In this document: in pieces, positions 20,343 to 30,819 of the stretch | Position numbering within the stretch: position 1 is the first letter of the stretch | How the letters are laid out: each line of letters starts with the position of its first letter | Assembly (NCBI RefSeq): GCF_013042245.1 | Contig: NZ_JABDQL010000024.1 | Span: 28,332 to 92,331, forward strand | DNA: 64,000 nucleotides | From: Winogradskyella sp. | GTDB lineage: Bacteria; Bacteroidota; Bacteroidia; Flavobacteriales; Flavobacteriaceae | Reading direction: 5' to 3' | Notes under the pieces: model-generated | The model's database searches: none | What the model was told of the DNA's origin: nothing | What the model saw: the letters and a program-made list of their open reading frames with translations, nothing else | Translations under genes and position numbers: made by a program

Positions 20343-21557
20343 TTAACCTCTACTTAAAATGTCATTTAAAACTGCAGATCTTGATTTGTTTTTAAAATGA
20401 TTTATATCATTTTTGATATTGTTAAAAATTGATACCAACATGCTGTAATTATTATTTCTTATTATTTCATTATCTATGAATACTATCAAATCAGAAGCTT
20501 CTCTACTTGATAAAACTTCACCGTTATAAGAACTATCTTGAATTCTTTTACTTACTGCATCTATAGTTGTATAAATGTAATAATATTCATCTAATTGTCT
20601 CCAATTATACAAATTTTCTTTACAGTATATATCACTTACCATATAGTAACTATCAATATAACTTCTTGTAAAATTATTAGATTGCAAAAAGCCATCCCTA
20701 AATGAATAAGCGTTTGATAAATCAACAATTCTATTTTGATTAGTAGTTTTATCGGCTAAAATTCTTACGCAACAAATACAGCCATTATCTTCACAATAAG
20801 CAGTTTTTACATCTGTAATAACTGGATCATCACCACCATTTGGAGTTTCAATACAATCTTCAAAATCTTGTCCATAATCGCATCTACCTCCACATGTTGG
20901 ATTACTTCTTTCAACAATACTAGCGTTTCTAAAAGAAACATCTCGAATATCTAAATTTTTATAAATTAATGATTCTAACCTTTCTCCAGTCAAAATTTTA
21001 TTAATCCTGTATCCTTGGGTAGTTAAAAAAGAATAAAAGAAAGAATTACCTTCAAAATCACCAACAGCGTAATTAAATAATTTCTCACTTATTGATGCTT
21101 TTAAGTCTTTAAGTTGACCATTTAATTGAGTTTGGTTTACAAAACCATTGTTGTTGTTTTTAAAAAAATTATGATTTATAATTTTATTGTCATCTAAATA
21201 ATAAATGTTTACGCCAAAGATATCATCAATATATTTTATGTATTCTGTTTTAGCTGATATATCAACCTTAATTATATCACTAGTATTGTAATCTATATTA
21301 GCTAACTGAAGTATCGTAATTAAGGTTTCATTATTTACTGAATAAAAATTTTGACTATCAGTAAAGTTTATACTTGTCCCAAAATTAATAACTCTTGTCG
21401 TTGATTTAGTATTAATAACATCTATTGTATTATTAAGGATACTAATTTTTTCTATTTTTATGAAATCAGAAGAAGTGTCGTTTTGTATTTCATCACTGGA
21501 GTTATCACAAGAGAAAAAAAGAATTGAAATCAAAAAGAATTGAAAGAAGTTTTTCAT
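20343..21557 (-). CDS. Hypothetical lipoprotein with central Cys-rich segment
   Basis: Lipobox ILFFSC; TCGGRCDYGQDFEDCIETPNGGDDPVITDVKTAYCEDNGCICCVRIL. Confidence 0.8.
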   Translation of the reverse strand: MKNFFQFFLISILFFSCDNSSDEIQNDTSSDFIKIEKISILNNTIDVINTKSTTRVINFGTSINFTDSQNFYSVNNETLITILQLANIDYNTSDIIKVDISAKTEYIKYIDDIFGVNIYYLDDNKIINHNFFKNNNNGFVNQTQLNGQLKDLKASISEKLFNYAVGDFEGNSFFYSFLTTQGYRINKILTGERLESLIYKNLDIRDVSFRNASIVERSNPTCGGRCDYGQDFEDCIETPNGGDDPVITDVKTAYCEDNGCICCVRILADKTTNQNRIVDLSNAYSFRDGFLQSNNFTRSYIDSYYMVSDIYCKENLYNWRQLDEYYYIYTTIDAVSKRIQDSSYNGEVLSSREASDLIVFIDNEIIRNNNYSMLVSIFNNIKNDINHFKNKSRSAVLNDILSRG

Positions 21558-21687
21558 AATATTTTTATTTTATTGTTTGTAACTGTAAAGTTGTGATAAA
21601 TCTTTATAATAAAAAATAACACTTTCCTTTAAACTATAAGTTTTACTTATATTTACTAAACTTTTAATAATCACTATTTAATTGAAT

Positions 21688-22053
21688 ATGGAAATTGGTG
21701 GAAAAATAAGAAAGCTCAGAAAACTTAAAGGTTTCTCTCAAGATTTTATGGCTCATGAACTGAATATAAGCCAGGTAGCATACTCTGATTTAGAGAATGA
21801 TAAATCAATGATTAGCATTGATAGACTTGAGAATATTAGCTCAATATTAGGAATGGACATCAAAGATGTATTAACTTTTGATGAAACAAAAATTTTCAAC
21901 AATACATTTAACGATTCTGCTAAAGGTTTTTTTAACGTCCAGAAAGTTATTAATCATGCATTTAATAATGAAAGAGAGTCATATCTAAAACAAATAGAAT
22001 TTCTAAAAGATGAAATCACTTACCTAAGAAATAAACTAGACTCTAGCGATTAA
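21688..22053 (+). CDS. XRE-family HTH regulator with C-terminal coiled-coil
   Basis: IGGKIRKLRKLKGFSQDFMAHELNISQVAYSDLEN; ATG at 21688 preferred over the track's TTG at 21682. Confidence 0.9.
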   Translation: MEIGGKIRKLRKLKGFSQDFMAHELNISQVAYSDLENDKSMISIDRLENISSILGMDIKDVLTFDETKIFNNTFNDSAKGFFNVQKVINHAFNNERESYLKQIEFLKDEITYLRNKLDSSD

Positions 22054-22840
22054 AGACTTTAGCACCTTCTGGCATTCCAAACATTGTATTTTCAGGAGCT
22101 TCTTCAGAAACAAGAACATCTACAAATTCTCTTACTGTAGCAGCTTCGGTTGGCTTTCCATCTTTAACGTTATACCAAGTCAAACTATTTGGTAACACCA
22201 AACCATTAATTTTTTGCCAATCGTTATAGCGGATGTAGCTAAATTTATTACTTTTTTCTTCTTTACCATAAGTTACGGTATATGCCAACCATTGCATTTG
22301 TCCAGTTTCGGCGTCATAGTATACAATATATTGGTCATTTGGAGATTCACCTATACCTGCATCATAAGAAATTAATACGCCAGGATATGTCTTACCTTCA
22401 AAGGTTAATGGCTCTGCTTCTTCATAAATAATACCATCATCACCAACAATAAAAGGCATGGCATAGAAATATAGCATTAAGCCTTTGTAAAACTTAGCAT
22501 TCCCTTTGTATTCATTACCGTCTTTTTCGTTAACCCATAAGGTTCTGCCATCAAAACCAGCAGCATAAGTCGGCGTTTCAATTAGTTCGGCCCTTGTTTT
22601 TAGGTTTGTTGTCGTTACTTCAGCACCATTTGGTTTATTCATAGTAAAAGACAATGTTTTCATTCTGTTCCAGTTGTCTATTCCGCCGTGAGCGTCAAAT
22701 ACTTTTGTAATATTTTCTGGATAGATACTAGTTGTGATATCCTCTTTAGATATATCTTCAATAAGTGTAGATTCTTTTTTATTCTCTTTGCAAGCAATAA
22801 ATAATAGTGCAAGTGTGAATACAAATGGTAATTTTTTCAT
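22043..22840 (-). CDS. DUF6503-like lipoprotein
   Basis: Lipobox LLFIAC; AHGGIDNWNRMKTLSFTM. Confidence 0.75.
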   Translation of the reverse strand: MKKLPFVFTLALLFIACKENKKESTLIEDISKEDITTSIYPENITKVFDAHGGIDNWNRMKTLSFTMNKPNGAEVTTTNLKTRAELIETPTYAAGFDGRTLWVNEKDGNEYKGNAKFYKGLMLYFYAMPFIVGDDGIIYEEAEPLTFEGKTYPGVLISYDAGIGESPNDQYIVYYDAETGQMQWLAYTVTYGKEEKSNKFSYIRYNDWQKINGLVLPNSLTWYNVKDGKPTEAATVREFVDVLVSEEAPENTMFGMPEGAKVFNR

Positions 22841-22932
22841 GTTTTTATATGTATTGTTTTTTTAAAGGACACATGCTGTTCGCTATTAATCATTCCTTTG
22901 GGTGATAATATGTTTAGCATGCGCGTTTCATA

Positions 22933-23823
22933 CTATTGATTAAGGTCTCTATGACTCATGAATAGTAGTTTATAAATCTGAAGTAAATATATATTAGGAG
23001 AGTCACTTAATAAATTTATACGAATACTCTTATTAAAAAAAAGATACAACAATGCAGTAAAACAATTTAGTTTTATTTTTTTAATAGAGCCGTAAGTTTT
23101 TAGTAATTTATTGTTGTGAGCGGTTACATTTTCTGAGCCCATCATCCACAAGAGAGTGTCAATAGCCTCTTCGCTTTTTCTTAAGTAAGCAGCATTATCT
23201 TCTAAACCATAATGATAGACTTCATTATTAATATGCAATACTTTTGCTTTTTGTTGCTTTAGTAATGCAGAAAAATAATTATCAAGACCGTAACCTTTTC
23301 TGTTTAATTTGGGATTAATCTCATTAAAAATGTCTTTCCTTATCATAAAGTTAGCAGATATTATAAGTCCGTATGGTTTGAGATTACGTCTTTTTGCATC
23401 GACCTCTTCAAATTTTTTTCCGTACTTCCAACGTAAGATACCTTTTTCAATTGTTTTTGTAGTGTCATAAGCAAAACCACCGAAAACTGCATCGTAATTA
23501 AATCTGAAGTAGTTAGTATAGTTTTTAATAAAATTATTGGTTTTTGGTATTACATCAGCGTCCAGAAATAATAGCCAATCGTATTTTGCTTTATCACATA
23601 GAAACTGTCTGGAAGCTGTCCGCCCCATATTTTTATCAGATGTAAAATAGCAGACGTACTCTAACTTTTCTACACTACTCTTATTCTTTTCAACATATTT
23701 AGAGGAAGCATCGTCTTTGCATAAAACTTCAAATTCAATACCAGTATCAATAGCTTGTCTGTGCAATACGTTTACTAAACCAGTTATTTGATAGTTGTAT
23801 GTTGGAATTAAAATAGAAAGCAT
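22933..23823 (-). CDS. Family 2 glycosyltransferase
   Basis: LSILIPTYNYQITGLVN, CKDDASS, LLFLDADVIPKTNNF. Confidence 0.92.
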   Translation of the reverse strand: MLSILIPTYNYQITGLVNVLHRQAIDTGIEFEVLCKDDASSKYVEKNKSSVEKLEYVCYFTSDKNMGRTASRQFLCDKAKYDWLLFLDADVIPKTNNFIKNYTNYFRFNYDAVFGGFAYDTTKTIEKGILRWKYGKKFEEVDAKRRNLKPYGLIISANFMIRKDIFNEINPKLNRKGYGLDNYFSALLKQQKAKVLHINNEVYHYGLEDNAAYLRKSEEAIDTLLWMMGSENVTAHNNKLLKTYGSIKKIKLNCFTALLYLFFNKSIRINLLSDSPNIYLLQIYKLLFMSHRDLNQ

Positions 23824-23880
23824 AAAACAAATATAAAGTTTAGAAACAGTAGTTTAATGTAATCGTTGAAGATTAAAAAT

Positions 23881-24603
23881 TTATTTTTTGTATACGATTA
23901 CTGTCTCATCAAAATAGCCAAATAAAGAATCCTGTTTATAATTCACAATCTCAGTATAAAAACCAACAGGTTTTAATTTTGAATTTAAACCTTCTATCGA
24001 ATAAATACCAACATGATCATCTTGACCAAAATGTTCAAGCCTATCTTTAGGCTTTTTAATCGTATAATCTTCGTAAATATCAGTTTCCTTAAAAGGTGTT
24101 TGTATATAACAAATACCATATTTTTTAGTACCCGATACAATTCTCGCATGGCTTTGATATCATCTTCTATATGTTCAAGAATATGAAAGCAAAGAACAAT
24201 ACCAAATTTGTTATTATCTTAGCTAATATTTGTGATATCAAACTTATAGTTTGCTAAAAAAGCATCAGTAAAATCTGTGCTGTAATAATCAATAGCATTA
24301 TTTAGGTTTAATTTTCTGTATATGCCTCTTGAGGGAGAAAAGTATAAGATGGTTTCTCTAAATAAATTATTTTTAGATAACTTATCATAAAGTCTTCTTG
24401 TTCTTGAAAGACCTCCGCAAAAGGGTAAAATAAATCTGTATTCTCATAATTTATAAATGAGCTTAATTTATTATTACAAATGGAACACTGACTAGATTTA
24501 CCTTTGTAAAAAAGTCTAAAAGTGTACCTGAAAATGAATTCGTATTTATGAAGAACTTTATTTGCAACAATCTTCTGTAATAGAGCCTTAAAGATTTATA
24601 CAT
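23881..24603 (-). pseudogene. Degraded class I SAM-dependent methyltransferase
   Basis: Minus-strand fragments in different frames: CSICNNKLSSF; FCGGLSRTRRLYDKLSKNN..ILYFSPSRGIYRKL..DYYSTDFTDAFLANYKFDITNIS*DNNKFGIVLCFHILEHIEDDIKAMRELYRVLK; YIQTPFKETDIYEDYTIKKPKDRLEHFGQDDHVGIYSIEGL..VIVYKK*. Confidence 0.88.
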
Positions 24604-24605
24604 TA

Positions 24606-25289
24606 TTATGATTTACGCTGCACAACCTCAAACACCTTATTTTCATCACACTTAAACGTCTTACTTGGATATTTAAGAAGTAAAGCATAATCATGAGTAG
24701 CCATTAAAATGGTATTTCCATTTTTATTAATGTCTTGTAAAACTTCCATGACTTCAATACTGGTTTGCGGATCTAGATTCCCAGTAGGTTCATCAGCTAA
24801 AATTAGCTCCGGTTCGTTAAGTAAAGCACGAGCTATAGCAATTCTTTGTTGCTCACCACCAGATAGTTCATGAGGGAATTTAAAACCTTTATTACCCATG
24901 CCAACTTTGTCCAAAACCATAGAAATACGTTCGCTAATTTTAGTTTTTTCTTTCCAACTGGTAGCTTTTAAAACAAATTCTAGATTACCGTTTATGGTTC
25001 GGTCTGGTAATAGTTTAAAATCCTGAAATACTATACCCAATTTTCGTCTTAAAAACGGAATATCTTTTTCTTTTAAGCCATTGAGTTCAAAATCTACAAT
25101 ATAACCCTCGCCTTCAGTCAATTCCAAATCGCCATAAAGGGTTTTCATGAAACTACTTTTTCCACTTCCTGTTTTTCCAATAAGATAAACAAAATCACCG
25201 CGTTGTAATTCTACATTAACATCACTAAGCACAAGGTTACTGGCTTGGTATATATTTGCGTTTTTAAATTGTAAAACGGTATCAGACAT
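24606..25289 (-). CDS. ftsE: Cell division ATP-binding protein FtsE
   Basis: [48 protein letters not shown]. Confidence 0.9.
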   Translation of the reverse strand: MSDTVLQFKNANIYQASNLVLSDVNVELQRGDFVYLIGKTGSGKSSFMKTLYGDLELTEGEGYIVDFELNGLKEKDIPFLRRKLGIVFQDFKLLPDRTINGNLEFVLKATSWKEKTKISERISMVLDKVGMGNKGFKFPHELSGGEQQRIAIARALLNEPELILADEPTGNLDPQTSIEVMEVLQDINKNGNTILMATHDYALLLKYPSKTFKCDENKVFEVVQRKS

Positions 25290-25533
25290 AGGCTTTATTT
25301 GGTGTAAAAAATGTTAATGGGTATAAAAGTATTGTAAAAAATTCAATTTATTGATTTTAAAACTGGTATAATAATTGGCAGTGTAATAACATCGTTTTAA
25401 TTAAAAACGTTGTATAGTTTTTCAATAATAAGAAACTTTGTTTAATAACTTGGTTTATAATTATCATTAATTTTCTGCGTTACCATTTAGGTATTGACTT
25501 ACTTTTATCATCATAATTTCAAACCAAAAAACA

Positions 25534-28500
25534 ATGCAAATGACGCTACTAAAAAAACAATTTCTTGGCATTTGTCTATTGCTAACATCTCTTCTTTTTG
25601 CACAAGAAACAGCTATTTATACAAGTCAGTTTAAAGATTATCAGAAGGCACTGACGCTATATAATAACAAGCAGTATAAAGTAGCTCAGTCTTTATTTGA
25701 CGACATTAAATACGAAACTAATGATGAGGTTTTGAAATCTGATTGCAGTTACTACATCGCCAATTGTGCAGTACGTCTCAATCAAAAAAATGCAGATGAT
25801 TTAATTGAGGATTTTGTTGAAGAATATCCAACAAGTACTAAAAAAAACACTGCATTTTTAGATGTAGCAGAGTATTATTTTGAAAATTCTGATTACGCCT
25901 ACGCTAGGAAATGGTATGGTAAGGTTGATGATATGAGTATTGCACGTGCTGAGTTAGATAAATTCAATTTTAATTATGGATACAGTTTATACAAAACAAG
26001 AAACAAAAATGGAGCAGAAAAGTATTTAAATCGTGTAAAAGATAATAGTGAATATGCCTCTCAAGCTAAATATTATTTAGGATTTATGGCTTATGAAGGT
26101 GATGATTACAACTCTGCAAACGAATATTTTGATGCCGTATCTGATAACCAAAAGTATAAGGAGAAGCTTAATTATTATCAAGCAGATTTAAATTTTAAAC
26201 TCGGAAAGTTTGAAAAAGCTATTAAACTCGCAGAAGCACAATTACCAAAAAGCAATGCCGAAGAAACTTCAGAACTATCGAAGATTATAGGAGAAAGCTA
26301 CTTTAATCTCGAAAAATATGCTGAAGCCTTACCTTACCTTAAAGCTTACAAAGGTAAAGATGGCAAATTGAATAATACAGATTTTTATCAGCTCGGATAT
26401 ACCTATTACAAACAAAACGATTTTGAAAATGCTATTTCAGAATTTAATAAAATAATCGACGGAAATAATTCTGTTGCACAAAATGCGTATTACCATTTAG
26501 GTGAAAGTTATATCAATTTAGATAAAAAGCCTGAGGCGCTCAATGCATTTAGAAATGCATCGCAAATGTCTTTTGATAACAAAATAAAAGAAGATGCTTG
26601 GTTAAACTATGCCAAATTGAGTTACGAGATTGGTAATCCGTACCAATCAGTTCCGCAAGTATTGTCGAGTTATTTAGAAACCTATCCAAAAACACCATAT
26701 AAAGAGGAAATTGAAGATTTATTGATTGACTCTTATATCACATCAAAAAATTATAAAGAAGCGCTACTATTACTTGAAGATAAAAATAGTTTTGAGAATA
26801 AATTAGCCTACCAAAAAGTAGCATTTTATCGCGGAATAGAATTATATAATGAAGACCAATATGCCGAAGCTTTAGAGATGTTTAATAACTCTTTAAAGCA
26901 GCCGAGAGATGAAGAGTTTGTAGCTAGAGCTACATTTTGGAAGGCAGAAACAGATTATAATCTGACCAATTATAACGATGCTTTAATTGGTTTTAAGCAG
27001 TTTAAGCAAGATGCAGCTTCAGATTTAAGTGAGGCCAAAAATCTAGATTATAATTTGGCATATACTTACTTTAAACTCAAAGATTACAAGCAGTCCTTTA
27101 CTTATTTTCAAAATTTTATTTCTAAAAATTCAGATGATAAACTTAGAGCAAACGATGCCTATCTCAGATTAGGTGATGGTTATTTTGTTTCTAGTGATTA
27201 TGCGAATGCGATTTCGGCTTACGAAAAGGCAATTGACATTAATGAGATTGAGTCGGACTATGCTGCTTTTCAGAAAGCAATGAGCCACGGATATATGGGG
27301 AAATCTTCTAAGAAGAATGAAGGATTAGAAAAGTTTATTAGAGGTTTTCTAAAATCAGGATTAAGAGACGATGCTATTTATGAGTTGGCAAATTCTTATA
27401 TAAAAGCCAATGATATTAGTAGAGCAATGAGATTGTATGAGCAGTTAAATAAAGAATATCCTCAGAGTGCATTCATTTCAAAATCTCTATTGCGTCAAGG
27501 TTTAGTACATTATAATGCTGACCAAAACGAAGCGGCTTTGAGTAAATTCAAAAAAGTAGCTAATGACTTTGCAGGTTCTCAAGAAGCTGTGCAAGCAGTA
27601 TCTACAGCACGTTTAATCTATATTGATTTAGGTCGTGTAGATGAATACGCACGTTGGATAAAAACCCTAGATTATCTCGAAGTCACTGATGCAGAATTAG
27701 ACAATACAACCTATCTCGCAGCAGAAAAGCAGTATTTAGATAGCAATACAGATGAAGCTATTAAGCAGTTTAACAAATATCTAAATGCATTTCCAAGTGG
27801 AATTCATGCAGTAAAGTCTCACTTTTATTTGGCACAATTGTATTACAAAAAAGAATTATTTGGTAATGCAAAACCAAATTACGAAGCTGTCGTTAATGCT
27901 GCAAAGAACGAATACACAGAACAAGCTATGGTAAAGCTTTGTGAAATTTATTTGAACGATTCAGACTGGGACAATGCTAAATCTGTGTTATTACGTTTAG
28001 AAAATGAAGCGGATTATCCTCAAAATATAATATATGCCGAGTCTAATTTGATGAATGCCTATTATCAAACTGAGGATTTTAATGAGGCTGAAACTTATGC
28101 TGAAAAAGTATTAGCGAATTTAAATTTAGATAACAAAATCAAAAACGATGTACAACTTATTATTGCGCGATCTGCCTGGAAAACTGGTAATGAAGAAAAG
28201 GCAAAATCTGCTTATACAATTGTAGAAAAATCAGCGAGTGGTAGTGTTGCTGCAGAGGCTTTATATTATAATGCGTATTTCAAAAATAAAGAAGGTATAT
28301 ATGAGGCTTCTAATATTGTAATCCAAAAATTAGCTAAAGATTATAGCAGCTATAAACTCTATTCGGCAAAAGGCTTGGTGGTTATGGCTAAAAATTATGA
28401 TGCACTAGGTGATGCTTTTCAAGCAACTTATATTTTAGAAAGTGTAATTTCTAGCTTTCCAGAATTTGAAGATGTAGTAGCAGAAGCTAAATCCGAATTG

Positions 28501-28560
28501 GAAAGAGTAAAATCAGAAGAAGCAAAAACAAATTCATCAATTAAATCAGGAGATAATTAA
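25534..28560 (+). CDS. Large secreted tetratricopeptide-repeat protein
   Basis: Signal peptide; many TPR-like repeats across 1008 aa. Confidence 0.9.
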   Translation: MQMTLLKKQFLGICLLLTSLLFAQETAIYTSQFKDYQKALTLYNNKQYKVAQSLFDDIKYETNDEVLKSDCSYYIANCAVRLNQKNADDLIEDFVEEYPTSTKKNTAFLDVAEYYFENSDYAYARKWYGKVDDMSIARAELDKFNFNYGYSLYKTRNKNGAEKYLNRVKDNSEYASQAKYYLGFMAYEGDDYNSANEYFDAVSDNQKYKEKLNYYQADLNFKLGKFEKAIKLAEAQLPKSNAEETSELSKIIGESYFNLEKYAEALPYLKAYKGKDGKLNNTDFYQLGYTYYKQNDFENAISEFNKIIDGNNSVAQNAYYHLGESYINLDKKPEALNAFRNASQMSFDNKIKEDAWLNYAKLSYEIGNPYQSVPQVLSSYLETYPKTPYKEEIEDLLIDSYITSKNYKEALLLLEDKNSFENKLAYQKVAFYRGIELYNEDQYAEALEMFNNSLKQPRDEEFVARATFWKAETDYNLTNYNDALIGFKQFKQDAASDLSEAKNLDYNLAYTYFKLKDYKQSFTYFQNFISKNSDDKLRANDAYLRLGDGYFVSSDYANAISAYEKAIDINEIESDYAAFQKAMSHGYMGKSSKKNEGLEKFIRGFLKSGLRDDAIYELANSYIKANDISRAMRLYEQLNKEYPQSAFISKSLLRQGLVHYNADQNEAALSKFKKVANDFAGSQEAVQAVSTARLIYIDLGRVDEYARWIKTLDYLEVTDAELDNTTYLAAEKQYLDSNTDEAIKQFNKYLNAFPSGIHAVKSHFYLAQLYYKKELFGNAKPNYEAVVNAAKNEYTEQAMVKLCEIYLNDSDWDNAKSVLLRLENEADYPQNIIYAESNLMNAYYQTEDFNEAETYAEKVLANLNLDNKIKNDVQLIIARSAWKTGNEEKAKSAYTIVEKSASGSVAAEALYYNAYFKNKEGIYEASNIVIQKLAKDYSSYKLYSAKGLVVMAKNYDALGDAFQATYILESVISSFPEFEDVVAEAKSELERVKSEEAKTNSSIKSGDN

Positions 28561-28606
28561 GCTCAAAAGAATTGAATTAATTATCATTTTAATCAAAACT
28601 AAATTC

Positions 28607-30331
28607 ATGAATATCAAATATAAAATAGCAGTTTTACTAATCACATTTGTTTCATTTTCTTTTGCGCAGGTAGGCACAAAAGATACTATCGATGACCAAA
28701 CTGTTAATGTTATAAAGCCATATACACCTACAATTTCTGATGCTTTTAAGATAAAAGAGAGGCCGTCTTTGAAAGATGGTAATACCATCAATCAAAAAGA
28801 GGTTAAGTATAATATTTTTTCAATTCCAGTAGCATCTACATTTACGCCCGCTAAAGGAAAAGCGGCTACTTTAGATAAAGCAAAACCTGTAAAGTTATAT
28901 GATAATTATGCCTCATTAGGATTTGGAAGTTATACAACCATTATAGGAGAAGTTTACTTAAATCACGAGCTAAACTTTGGTGAGAATGTAGGTGGTTATT
29001 TTAGTCATCATTCCTCTCAAGGCGGCATAGAAGGTTTACTTTTAGATGATAATTTTTCAAAAACAGGATTAAATGTTAATTACTCTCAGAAGCTCAATGA
29101 CTTTTCATGGAAAATAGACTTAGGTGCTGATGTCATGGCATATAATTGGTATGGCTTACCACAAGAGTTTTTTGGGCAAACAGAAGCCAATACAATAGAC
29201 TCACAAATAAGGTATAATAGTTTTTACGTTGGTGGTAAAATGGGTTTCGATAACTCTTTTATTAAAGACGGAAGTGTACGGTTTAGAAGGTTTGGAGATA
29301 ATAGAGATTCTGGAGAAAATCGTTTTGTAGCAAAGACATCTTTTGATGTACCGATTAGTGATCAAGTTATAGAAACAGAATTCAGAGTAGATTATCTTGG
29401 AGGAAGTTTCGATAGAAACTACAACACAACTACAGGTTTAGATTATGGGAATATTAATATTAGTTTGGCACCGTGTTATCAATTAAAACAAGATGATTTA
29501 ACAGTTAATTTAGGAGTGCAATTAACGTACTTAAATGATACAGAGTTCAATGAAAATAAACTTTTAATTTACCCAAATATAGAGGCAAGCTATCGTTTGG
29601 TTAGTGATATTTTAATCGGTTATGCCGGGATTACAGGAGACTTAATACAGAATTCTTATCACGGTTTTGTAGAGGTAAATCCATTTGTGTCACCAACGTT
29701 ATTGGTAACACCAACAGATCAACAGTATCATGGGTTTATAGGGTTAAAAGGGAAGATGTCTAATAATGTAAGTTATAATATCAAAGGAAATTATTTTGCT
29801 GAAGAAAACAAGGCTTTATTTAGAGCAAATAATGCGCAAACCTTTGCTGTAGAAGATTATCAGTTAGGCAACTCTTTTGGAGTTGTTTATGATAATGTGA
29901 AAACGTTTTCCGTAGGTGGCGAATTAAATATTGATGTTAATAGAAATTTTAAGCTAGCTATTAAAGGTGAGTATTTTAACTACAACACAGATGTAGAGTC
30001 TGAAGCTTGGAATTTGCCTAACGTACAAGGTTCTTTGTTTTTAGATTATCAAATATCTAGACAATGGTTTATGGGCGGAAGTCTATTCTTTACAGGAGAA
30101 CGTAAAGATCAGTCTCTACTTCTTGGTACACTAATACCATCTAATCCGACCACAGTAACTTTAGATAGTTTCTTTGATGCTAATGCTCATTTAGGCTATA
30201 ATGTTACGGACTACCTATCGGTTTGTGCAAAAGTGAATAATATTGCAAATCAAGATTACCAACGCTGGCAAAATTTCCCAGTTCAAGGTATTCAGTTTTT
30301 GGTTGGCGCGACCTATCAGTTTGATTTTTAA
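28607..30331 (+). CDS. TonB-dependent-receptor-like outer membrane beta-barrel protein
   Basis: Signal peptide; beta-barrel ending VNNIANQDYQRWQNFPVQGIQFLVGATYQFDF. Confidence 0.85.
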   Translation: MNIKYKIAVLLITFVSFSFAQVGTKDTIDDQTVNVIKPYTPTISDAFKIKERPSLKDGNTINQKEVKYNIFSIPVASTFTPAKGKAATLDKAKPVKLYDNYASLGFGSYTTIIGEVYLNHELNFGENVGGYFSHHSSQGGIEGLLLDDNFSKTGLNVNYSQKLNDFSWKIDLGADVMAYNWYGLPQEFFGQTEANTIDSQIRYNSFYVGGKMGFDNSFIKDGSVRFRRFGDNRDSGENRFVAKTSFDVPISDQVIETEFRVDYLGGSFDRNYNTTTGLDYGNINISLAPCYQLKQDDLTVNLGVQLTYLNDTEFNENKLLIYPNIEASYRLVSDILIGYAGITGDLIQNSYHGFVEVNPFVSPTLLVTPTDQQYHGFIGLKGKMSNNVSYNIKGNYFAEENKALFRANNAQTFAVEDYQLGNSFGVVYDNVKTFSVGGELNIDVNRNFKLAIKGEYFNYNTDVESEAWNLPNVQGSLFLDYQISRQWFMGGSLFFTGERKDQSLLLGTLIPSNPTTVTLDSFFDANAHLGYNVTDYLSVCAKVNNIANQDYQRWQNFPVQGIQFLVGATYQFDF

Positions 30332-30342
30332 AAATTAAGACT

Positions 30343-30801
30343 ATGAGAACTCTTTTTACTTTATTCGTATTCTGTTGCAATGTTACTTTTGCTAACGCAC
30401 AGAAAACAAATCCAAATTACGATGCAGAACTTGCAAAAAAAGTAGGTGCCGACGATTACGGAATGAAATCTTACATTTTTGTAATTCTTAAAACAGGAAC
30501 TAATACATCTACTGACAAAGCTAAAGTAGATAAGGCTTTTTCAGGACACATGTCTAATATGAACACCATGGTTGAGGCTGGTAAATTAGTCGTTGCTGGA
30601 CCTATTGGAAAGAATGATAAAAATTACAGAGGTATTTTTATTTTAAATGAAAGTGATATTGAAAAAGCCAAGACACTATTGGCAACTGACCCAGCAATAA
30701 AAGCTAAGTTTTTAGACTACGATTTATTTCCATGGTATGGTTCTGCAGCACTATCAGAATATCTTGAAGCTTCAGATAAAGTTTGGAAAGTTGGGTTTTG
30801 A
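30343..30801 (+). CDS. YciI-like domain protein with signal peptide
   Basis: YIFVILKTGTN...HMSNMNTMVEAGKLVVAGPIG...GIFILN. Confidence 0.8.
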   Translation: MRTLFTLFVFCCNVTFANAQKTNPNYDAELAKKVGADDYGMKSYIFVILKTGTNTSTDKAKVDKAFSGHMSNMNTMVEAGKLVVAGPIGKNDKNYRGIFILNESDIEKAKTLLATDPAIKAKFLDYDLFPWYGSAALSEYLEASDKVWKVGF

Positions 30802-30819
30802 AATAGAAAAAATAAATAC

